Positions 5,014 to 10,064 of a stretch of 10,793 nucleotides of DNA are shown here, piece after piece. Made by a program: the position numbers and the translations under genes. Each line of letters opens with the position of its first letter. Within the stretch, counting starts at the first letter, position 1. The notes under the pieces are model-generated. The model was not told the DNA's origin and ran no database searches. It saw nothing but the letters and a program-made list of their open reading frames with translations. This DNA is from Ktedonobacter sp. (GTDB lineage Bacteria; Chloroflexota; Ktedonobacteria; Ktedonobacterales; Ktedonobacteraceae): the NCBI GenBank assembly GCA_003450555.1, contig DMFQ01000264.1, forward strand, positions 1,215 to 12,007. The letters run 5' to 3'.

Positions 5014-5514
5014 ATGGCGAAGACAGCAACCGCAAAAACTCAAATCTCATCGGCTACCGTCAATCGCGTCACGAATAAAGTAACGCACGAAGTCTCTTAC
5101 CTGGTCAAGAGCGATAGCAGCGAACAGTATTATCAAGTTCGCTGGGATAACAACCAAATGATGTGCAATTGCGCGGCGACCCGTCCATGCAAGCATATGC
5201 GCGCCGTAAACGAAGTACTTGCCGAGCGTCGCGCTCGCCTGGCTGAGAAGATTGGTGGCGAGATGCCGGCAATCATCAGCGAGATGCAACGCGAAGAAGA
5301 TCGCGTGACAATGCCAAATGGAACTCAGCGCATCGCCAGCCAGATCAATAGCGCTTGCCTTGATAGCCTCGACAAGATCAACGAGGCGTATGCTGAGGCT
5401 GATGCCAAGTGGCAGGCAAAGCAGGAGGACTGGAAAGAGTCCTCAAAGTTTGGCACGCAGTCGGTCCAGAAAACGGAAGTTGCACCCAGCGGCCGATTGG
5501 TCCCGATGAGATAG
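5014..5514 (+). CDS. SWIM zinc-finger protein, 166 aa
   Basis: Residues 38-66 ('EQYYQVRWDNNQMMCNCAATRPCKHMRAV') carry the SWIM signature CxCx(n)CxH, with C51, C53, C59 and H61. This is a small zinc domain that binds DNA or protein partners. The rest (70-166) is helical and Glu/Ala/Arg rich, likely coiled coil, with a Gln/Lys-rich tail. The start follows GAGGAG by 8 nt. It is first in a two-gene operon with a Rad52-like annealing protein 55 bp downstream. In eukaryotes the SWIM proteins of the Shu complex (Sws1) assist Rad51/Rad52, so a helper role in recombination is tempting, but this is analogy only. The zinc motif is certain; the function is not. Confidence 0.75.
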   Translation: MAKTATAKTQISSATVNRVTNKVTHEVSYLVKSDSSEQYYQVRWDNNQMMCNCAATRPCKHMRAVNEVLAERRARLAEKIGGEMPAIISEMQREEDRVTMPNGTQRIASQINSACLDSLDKINEAYAEADAKWQAKQEDWKESSKFGTQSVQKTEVAPSGRLVPMR

Positions 5515-5521
5515 TTCACCT

Positions 5522-5543
5522 GGGCGGCTCGCAAGGGTCGCCC
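5522..5543 (+). promoter_or_regulatory. intercistronic stem-loop before the annealing-protein gene
   Basis: GGGCGGC (5522-5528) pairs with GTCGCCC (5537-5543), seven pairs with one G-U, around an 8-nt loop. It lies 7 nt after the SWIM stop and ends 26 nt before the next ATG. There is no T-tract. Confidence 0.5.
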
Positions 5544-5569
5544 TCCACGATAGGATAGGAGATACACCA

Positions 5570-6004
5570 ATGTTTAACCCCAACGAACATATGCGCCAGA
5601 TCAAGAGCCGCGATGGTTCTGCTCAAGATTACTTAGATGTGAAATGGAGATTAGTGTGGTTCAGAGAGAAGTTTCCGAATGGCACAATTGAAACGCAGGA
5701 GATCGTTGTCGATCTCGACCGTGAAATGACCGTCGAGGCGTACGTGTGGAACACTGAGAAACGGCGCTCCGAGAAAGTGCAGAAGACAGCCAAAGGCTAT
5801 GCGCGGTTTCGCGCGATCGTGACCACTGGCGAGGGTGGCAGCGCTACTGCAACGGGTAGCGAGTGTGCTGCTGACTTTGGTGACTACATAGAGAAGGCCG
5901 AGACAAAGGCGATTGGTAGAAGTTTAGCTTTACTTGGATTTGGAACGCAATTTGCCCCTGAACTGAACGAGGACCACAGGATTGTAGACTCGCCAGTGAA
6001 ATGA
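5570..6004 (+). CDS. Rad52/Sak-like single-strand annealing protein, 144 aa
   Basis: Residues 21-33 ('YLDVKWRLVWFRE') followed by a beta-rich stretch (41-60 and 78-86), and the helix 'YIEKAETKAIGRSLALLGFGTQFA' (106-129), match the pattern of Rad52-like single-strand annealing proteins, in which an E-T-x-A-I-G-R helix follows the beta sheet. Such proteins coat single strands and pair homologous DNA, often in phages and plasmids. At 144 residues it is the core fold with only a short tail, and no oligomer-contact or SSB-binding tail is evident. The start follows AGGAG by 8 nt. The gene is co-transcribed with the SWIM gene. Family assignment by eye is fairly good; activity is inferred. Confidence 0.65.
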   Translation: MFNPNEHMRQIKSRDGSAQDYLDVKWRLVWFREKFPNGTIETQEIVVDLDREMTVEAYVWNTEKRRSEKVQKTAKGYARFRAIVTTGEGGSATATGSECAADFGDYIEKAETKAIGRSLALLGFGTQFAPELNEDHRIVDSPVK

Positions 6005-6019
6005 TAGCAAAGCGAGACA

Positions 6020-6074
6020 GAAGGCGGCAGGTATGGGAACCTCCCAGCGCTGCCGCCTTCCCCTTGTGTTTTTA
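6020..6074 (+). terminator. terminator-like hairpin after the annealing-protein gene
   Basis: GAAGGCGGCAG (6020-6030) and CTGCCGCCTTC (6050-6060) pair perfectly. Inside the 19-nt loop, GGGA and TCCC form a second 4-bp stem around ACC. The following sequence CCCCTTGTGTTTTT is only partly T-rich, so termination may be incomplete. It separates the SWIM/annealing operon from the recombinase gene. Confidence 0.6.
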
Positions 6075-6092
6075 GCAAGCAAGTAATATACT
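6064..6092 (+). promoter_or_regulatory. candidate promoter of the XerC/D-type recombinase
   Basis: A weak -35 TTGTGT (6064-6069), a 17-bp spacer and TATACT (6087-6092). The start near 6099 coincides with the first base of the hairpin at 6099-6114. The -35 overlaps the T-stretch of the terminator, so the promoter call is modest. Confidence 0.4.
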
Positions 6093-6098
6093 GTGAAT

Positions 6099-6114
6099 AC
6101 AAGATAACTCTTGT
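6099..6114 (+). promoter_or_regulatory. 5'-terminal stem-loop of the recombinase message
   Basis: ACAAGA (6099-6104) and TCTTGT (6109-6114) pair around TAAC at the predicted transcript start, ending 32 nt before the ATG at 6147. It could equally be a small operator. Confidence 0.35.
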
Positions 6115-6146
6115 TTTGTTGTATTGGCATGTTAGGAGAGATTTGT

Positions 6147-7094
6147 ATGGAGAGAAGCGTCAGTGTCTACCAGCCACAAGAGACCGTGTTACCCCCAAAT
6201 ACCAGTGATGAGCAGCTTATCGCTATGTGGCTGCATGACAAATCTCCGCTCACACAGGATGAATACACGCGAGACATTCAGCAATTCCGCGAGTATGTTA
6301 CCGTCGGATTACGGATGCTTACCCTTCCGGATCTCCAATCCTACGCTGACGAGCTGGCACTGCTCGACATTAAGCCTGCAACCATCGCGCGGCGTCTCAA
6401 GTCGATCAAGTCTCTCCTCTCCTTTGCGCAGAAAACCGGCTATATCCGTTTCAATGTGGGCGCAATGGTCAAAGTCCCGAAACTGAAAAACACGCTGGCC
6501 GAGCGCATCATGAGCGAAGAGCAGGTTTTCACGATGCTGGCAAAGGAGAGCAACCCGCGCAACCATGCGATCTTGCGCCTGCTCTATGCGTCTGGCATCC
6601 GAGTCTCTGAACTGTGCGAGCTGTGCTGGAAAGATGTACAGCCACGAGGAGATACCGGGCAAATCACCGTGTTTGGCAAAGGTGAGAAGACACGCCATGT
6701 TCTCTTGCGAAGAGAAACCTATGAAGAGCTTATAGCCCTGCGAGATGACGCGCCTCCGGCCGCGCCGATCTTCCGCTCCCGCGGTGGAGGTCGTGGGAAG
6801 TCTGGAAGAAAGCTCGACGCCTCTCAAGTCTTCAGGATTGTCGAGCAGGCTGCCATCAGGGCAAAAATTCAGACGCATAGTGAGACGGTCATCCTGGATG
6901 AAAAGCAAGTCAAGCGCACACGTTCGCGCGTGTCTCCTCACTGGTTGCGCCACGCACACGCCAGCCACGCGCTTGATAATGGTGCATCTATCGCAGTCGT
7001 CAAAGAGACGCTAGGTCATGAGTCGATAGAAACAACAGCAGGCTATACTCATGTGCGACCAGGAACGAGCAGTTCACAATTTTTGAAGATATAG
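6147..7094 (+). CDS. tyrosine recombinase of XerC/XerD type, 315 aa
   Basis: Site-specific integrase/recombinase. The N-terminal SAM-like DNA-binding domain covers about 20-108 and the catalytic domain about 120-305. The catalytic set is complete: R152 in 'LLYASGIRVSELCEL', K178 in 'VFGKGEKTRHV', H265/R268 in 'SPHWLRHAHASH', H291 in 'ETLGHESIETT' and the nucleophile Y300 in 'TAGYTHVRPG'. The ATG at 6147 is chosen because AGGAG lies 9 nt upstream; a TTG at 6111 would add 12 cysteine-rich residues with no binding site. It has its own likely promoter behind a terminator. It converges with a second recombinase of the same superfamily. It may drive element integration or dimer resolution; which of the two recombinases does so cannot be decided here. 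Confidence 0.9.
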   Translation: MERSVSVYQPQETVLPPNTSDEQLIAMWLHDKSPLTQDEYTRDIQQFREYVTVGLRMLTLPDLQSYADELALLDIKPATIARRLKSIKSLLSFAQKTGYIRFNVGAMVKVPKLKNTLAERIMSEEQVFTMLAKESNPRNHAILRLLYASGIRVSELCELCWKDVQPRGDTGQITVFGKGEKTRHVLLRRETYEELIALRDDAPPAAPIFRSRGGGRGKSGRKLDASQVFRIVEQAAIRAKIQTHSETVILDEKQVKRTRSRVSPHWLRHAHASHALDNGASIAVVKETLGHESIETTAGYTHVRPGTSSSQFLKI

Positions 7095-7113
7095 ATGGAG
7101 GTATACCGCTCTT

Positions 7114-7179
7114 ATGACCTTAGATGAATTGCTCGCCCTGGTCCGCAGTGGCGAGCTACAAATTGCCAAATGCAGCTGA
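7114..7179 (+). CDS. possible 21-residue ORF or gene remnant after the recombinase
   Basis: The frame reads MTLDELLALVRSGELQIAKCS with a GGAGG 12 nt before the ATG, longer than usual. The amphipathic start looks like the beginning of a normal protein cut short, so a truncated gene is possible. It overlaps an inverted repeat (7131-7156). Weak evidence of expression. Confidence 0.25.
   Translation: MTLDELLALVRSGELQIAKCS
7131..7156. repeat. 7-bp inverted repeat between convergent recombinases
   Basis: GCTCGCC (7131-7137) and GGCGAGC (7150-7156) flank a 12-bp spacer. A second, weaker pair ACGCG/CGCGT lies at 7186-7204 over the 3' end of the other recombinase. These could be weak two-way terminators without T-tracts, or a recombinase core site with short arms. 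Neither is proven. Confidence 0.4.
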
Positions 7180-7195
7180 AAGGAGACGCGCTCCC

Positions 7196-8206
7196 TCATC
7201 GCGTTGTGCAATAAGGCCCATCAATATACCTGGATGTCGTCGCTATATTTTCGTGGCGAAGCAGATGCTGGATTGCTTGCAGCCCTTCACCAGCCTTGAA
7301 TCTCATTCTGGCTGATGTGTGCCTAAACACATGGGGATGAACTTTTTTAGACAGTCCAGCGAGCCTGGCATAGCGGCGCATGGACGCCCAGACCGCTGAA
7401 GGTGTCAATGGCTTCAACGGGTCGCGGCGGCGTGGCTTACTCCTGCTATGCGCCTGGTAGATGTTCGCGACAAAGATCGGGCTATCCGGATCCATATGCT
7501 CTCTACGCCCACTCTTCACTAAGTAGTGTGTTATGGCCTCCCATGCCTGCGGAGGCAGCTCCTGGACATCAAGCACTCCTTTATGGCCTTTCCCCCTGAA
7601 CGTAAACTCTGTGATAGACGAGCCATCCTCAAGAGTCGTCTGAGTAATGTCACCATAGCGTAAGTTGAGGATTTCTGAGATGCGACGAGCCGTGAATAGC
7701 AATGAACTATAAAGTGCAAAATCGCGGAGGCCTTGCTCATCTCTCGGAATTTGAGCAAACAGGCGCTGCACCTCATCAGTGCTTAACGCTTTATAGTTGC
7801 GCGGCGTCCGGAGTGCCCGCATGTTTGCCGTTGGTGCAAGTGTTTTCAAGAGTGGGTAAATCCTACCATCCTGTCCAGTGATCCCATATGCCGCGGCATA
7901 GGAGTAGAACGATCGTAGCGACGATAGACGATTGTTCTGCAAACCAGGACCAGGCGAGCGACCTATGCGCCCTGTTGCGCGTCCTGGGCTGCGCATAAAC
8001 GCTTCAATCTCAGACTGTACGATTTCATCCGGTGCTTTGTGATAGGTGCTGAAGAAGTCTCCAAGTATCTGCCGATTCTTCACAAGGGTATGCTGGGAGC
8101 CGCTCCGATCGAGCGCCCGCTGAAGGTAAGACTCAAGGCATTTTCCCCACGCTGATGACTCGCTGAAGGCGAACGGCGGCCAGACGCCTTTAGTACTAAC
8201 AAGCAT
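7196..8206 (-). CDS. second tyrosine recombinase/integrase, 336 aa
   Basis: The catalytic domain (about 135-330) is complete: R175 in 'LFTARRISEILNL', K206 in 'FTFRGKGHKG', H292/R295 in 'HPHVFRHTSAR', H318 in 'HLLRHENIATTSRY' and Y327. The N-terminal part (about 18-110, 'CLESYLQRALDRSGSQHTLVKNRQILGDFF') is a SAM-like core-binding domain. The ATG at 8206 follows GGGAGG by about 9 nt. A longer open frame upstream (to 8383) reads through the preceding gene in another frame and is Cys/Arg/Ser-rich nonsense. The start overlaps the end of the 125-residue gene by 11 nt, suggesting coupled translation. It differs clearly in sequence from the 6147 recombinase. Confidence 0.88.
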   Translation of the reverse strand: MLVSTKGVWPPFAFSESSAWGKCLESYLQRALDRSGSQHTLVKNRQILGDFFSTYHKAPDEIVQSEIEAFMRSPGRATGRIGRSPGPGLQNNRLSSLRSFYSYAAAYGITGQDGRIYPLLKTLAPTANMRALRTPRNYKALSTDEVQRLFAQIPRDEQGLRDFALYSSLLFTARRISEILNLRYGDITQTTLEDGSSITEFTFRGKGHKGVLDVQELPPQAWEAITHYLVKSGRREHMDPDSPIFVANIYQAHSRSKPRRRDPLKPLTPSAVWASMRRYARLAGLSKKVHPHVFRHTSARMRFKAGEGLQAIQHLLRHENIATTSRYIDGPYCTTR

Positions 8207-8573
8207 CGCGCAGCCCTCCCTCTTCAGTGCAAGTCGGTAACGCTGTGGCCAGGAGATCGCGCAGCGCGTAGCACTCAGCCAGGTCAAAGAATTGGAGAGA
8301 CGTCGGCAATCCGGGGAAGGACGTGCGCAGCTCCTGGAGCGCACGAAAAAAGACAAACGTGTGCCGCTCAGTGGATCTCCCAATTTTGTCTAAATGCCCG
8401 CTGTGATCTCCGGTAGTGCAGTTGGGGCATACGGCTCCCAGCAGGCCGACAGGGTTGGCACAGGGGAGCGTGCCCCATCGGCACATGCATGAGTACGCGC
8501 CAGGTAAGCGGATGTCGCTAGGCGTTGCTACGACGCTGCTGGGGGCAGTGGTAGAATAGGTCTGTTTACTCAT
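8196..8573 (-). CDS. Cys-rich hypothetical protein, 125 aa
   Basis: The N-terminal half has C29-x-C31, C38, C49-x2-C52, H57 and H60 ('YSCMCRWGTLPC ... CPNCTTGDHSGH'), enough ligands for one or two zinc ions. The second half is helical and hydrophobic ('RHTFVFFRALQELRTSFPGLPTSLQFFDLAECYALRDLLATAL'), like a small helical bundle. It overlaps the recombinase start by 11 nt and is preceded by AAAGGA and a stem-loop ending 26 nt upstream. Close coupling to the recombinase suggests an accessory DNA-binding factor (directionality factor or repressor), which is inference. No family recognised. Confidence 0.6.
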   Translation of the reverse strand: MSKQTYSTTAPSSVVATPSDIRLPGAYSCMCRWGTLPCANPVGLLGAVCPNCTTGDHSGHLDKIGRSTERHTFVFFRALQELRTSFPGLPTSLQFFDLAECYALRDLLATALPTCTEEGGLRDAC

Positions 8574-8599
8574 AGGGTCACATCCTTTCGAGTAGATAG

Positions 8600-8632
8600 G
8601 GCTGCTCTTGTGTTAGTAGCACGTGGGCAGCC
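8600..8632 (-). promoter_or_regulatory. intercistronic stem-loop before the Cys-rich gene
   Basis: GGCTGC (8600-8605) and GCAGCC (8627-8632) pair around a 21-nt loop, 9 nt after the stop of the 75-residue gene and 26 nt before the 125-residue start. No T-tract. Confidence 0.45.
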
Positions 8633-8641
8633 GATTAACGG

Positions 8642-8869
8642 TTAAGGGCGATATGGATTCATCGGGCAAGCATCAATCATGAATTTTTGGTGATGCCCTC
8701 TGCAATACGGACAGCGCACGAGGGTTACGGTGTCTTCAAGCGGCTCTTGCTTTGCGACTGATTGCGCCGATAGGTTGATAGGCTCTTGCCCGTCGTCGGT
8801 GTCATGTGGGAAGTGGGCCAGCGGCATATGCGCTTTGCACAAACCGCAGTAGTAGGTTTCTTCTGTCAT
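8642..8869 (-). CDS. small zinc-ribbon-like protein, 75 aa
   Basis: Two CxxC pairs, 'YYCGLCKAH' (C8, C11) and 'VRCPYCRGHH' (C53, C56), are separated by a 41-residue acidic, probably disordered stretch. They can form a single zinc ribbon. C68 and nearby histidines are extra ligands. The binding site is weak (AAGTGAG), and a 4-bp hairpin GAGT/ACTC sits directly before the ATG, so translation may be limited. The role is unknown; DNA or RNA contact is likely for the fold. It sits in a minus-strand operon between the 110- and 125-residue genes. Confidence 0.6.
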   Translation of the reverse strand: MTEETYYCGLCKAHMPLAHFPHDTDDGQEPINLSAQSVAKQEPLEDTVTLVRCPYCRGHHQKFMIDACPMNPYRP

Positions 8870-8898
8870 GAGTGCGACTCACTTTCTGCTCTTCTTTT

Positions 8899-8924
8899 GC
8901 TACTCGCCATCATGAAGCGGTAGC
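8899..8924 (-). other. stem-loop over the 3' end of the 110-aa gene
   Basis: GCTAC-CGC and GCG-GTAGC arms (8899-8907 and 8917-8924, one bulged base) close a 9-nt loop. The fold includes the stop codon of the 110-residue gene and ends 29 nt before the next start, similar to but not exactly the 26-27 nt spacing seen elsewhere. Confidence 0.35.
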
Positions 8925-9232
8925 CAGGGCTTTGGTACAGTGGCGCGAGCGATAGCGTTGCGTTCGTCCATTTCCGCATTGTAACGCGCTGCCCGTGTCT
9001 CTGGTGACAGAGGCAAAAGTACCCATGTTCCGTTGCTCACTTCCCAACAAAACTCTAGCCCTTCACGCGCTGCCAGTTCGGTCAGATTGTCTATCGACTC
9101 CTCTACACCGTCCTCCGGATAGGTCCCGTTTAGATGATCTTCTGCGCTCCGTTCAGAATATGCGCCGACGCTGATACGACGACTCAATTCTGTGTAGTCC
9201 TTGATAGCCTGCTCTTGATTAAATGCTGTCAT
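8900..9232 (-). CDS. hypothetical protein, 110 aa
   Basis: Starts behind AAGGAG with 10-nt spacing, 14 nt after the stop of the membrane/HTH gene. It is acidic and soluble. Residues 1-25 form an amphipathic helix; the stretch 'LTELAAREGLEFCWEVSNGTWVLLPLSPETRAARYNAEMDERN' has a short strand pair then a helix. One cysteine, no membrane segment, no recognised family. It is probably co-transcribed with the upstream membrane protein and ATPase, so a transfer- or regulation-related accessory role is possible but unsupported by motif. Confidence 0.55.
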   Translation of the reverse strand: MTAFNQEQAIKDYTELSRRISVGAYSERSAEDHLNGTYPEDGVEESIDNLTELAAREGLEFCWEVSNGTWVLLPLSPETRAARYNAEMDERNAIARATVPKPWLPLHDGE

Positions 9233-9246
9233 GATGTGCGCACTCC

Positions 9247-10059
9247 TTATGCTGATTGTCTCATCTTTAACATGTGGCGTCCCACCGTCGAATGTGGCTT
9301 GCCTACAATGGCCGCTGCCTCTCGGGTGCTGATCTCAGGCGATAGACTGAGCAAACGCTCTAATTGCGCTTGTAGGCTTGCTTCGTCGCCTTCCGTCTCA
9401 GGTGAGACACCCGCCGTCTCAGGGATAGCGAGGAGCTGCTCTTGCACCTGGCTGACGGTGATTGAATGGGCGGATAGGGCTTGCTCTAAATGATCTAATT
9501 TCTGTAGCTTCTCAAGAATAGTGTTCATCACCTCATCACTGAGTGCTGAAGGTGTTTCAGGTGAGACGGCCTGTGTCTCATCTTCCAGGTCTGTGAAACG
9601 GATGTACTTTGCTCTACACAGATAGACATACGAAACTGATACCAGGACCCGCAGGCCTGCCAGGGCATAGAACAGGTAGACAGGTAAACTATTCTCTTGC
9701 AGGCCGGTTGTGTTGGCTATCAGTTGAAAAAGCAGCATTGCGCCGCCGGTGATCGCCAGCAAGAGAGAGAGGACCAGGTACACCCATGCCTTGATCTTGT
9801 CATGCTGCTTGAACGATTGCAGCGCATACACAAACACCACGCCGCTACTCGCCTCTATCGCAATGGCTTGCGTCCATGCCCATAACATAGTCAGCTCCGG
9901 ATTGCTGTGCATCAATGCGCCCTTACTCAGAAAGTCAGCAGCACTTATCACGAGGCCTGCCGCGAGTAACGGCTCGCTGGTTTTCGCCACGAACCTGAAC
10001 AGAAATTCGATGAAGCTATCGTACCAGGCGAGTGATACAAATTTATGCCAGTTCACCAT
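9247..10059 (-). CDS. four-helix membrane protein with C-terminal HTH, 270 aa
   Basis: Four hydrophobic segments at about 29-47, 58-82, 90-114 and 125-148 predict a membrane domain. An acidic linker with VSPET repeats, a coiled coil (about 174-212) and a further linker lead to a C-terminal HTH ('ISTREAAAIVGKPHSTVGRHMLKMR', 243-267). The layout of four helices plus a cytoplasmic DNA-binding end recalls DUF2637/Spd-type proteins beside TraB pumps in actinomycete plasmids. That similarity is thematic, not shown by alignment. It begins 5 nt after the stop of the FtsK-like gene, so the two are surely co-translated. It may tether element DNA or the pump to the membrane, or act as a membrane-bound regulator. 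Confidence 0.7.
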   Translation of the reverse strand: MVNWHKFVSLAWYDSFIEFLFRFVAKTSEPLLAAGLVISAADFLSKGALMHSNPELTMLWAWTQAIAIEASSGVVFVYALQSFKQHDKIKAWVYLVLSLLLAITGGAMLLFQLIANTTGLQENSLPVYLFYALAGLRVLVSVSYVYLCRAKYIRFTDLEDETQAVSPETPSALSDEVMNTILEKLQKLDHLEQALSAHSITVSQVQEQLLAIPETAGVSPETEGDEASLQAQLERLLSLSPEISTREAAAIVGKPHSTVGRHMLKMRQSA

Positions 10060-10064
10060 GCTAT

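Noticed and set aside
6309..6968. 219-codon minus-strand frame inside the XerC/D-type recombinase
   Set aside because: It is antisense to a gene with full catalytic motifs and has no binding site or family resemblance. A shadow of the recombinase codons.
7314..7331. ATGTGT/ACACAT inverted repeat
   Set aside because: Falls on the HPHVFRH catalytic codons of the second recombinase, so it is explained by coding constraint.
8207..8383. N-terminal extension of the second recombinase to 8383
   Set aside because: The added residues are Arg/Ser/Cys-rich, unlike a recombinase, and overlap the 125-residue gene in another frame. The ATG at 8206 has a good binding site.
9395..9408. GTCTCA-GG-TGAGAC near-palindrome
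   Set aside because: It lies in the linker coding region of the membrane/HTH protein, where similar codons recur for the VSPET repeats. No regulatory position.
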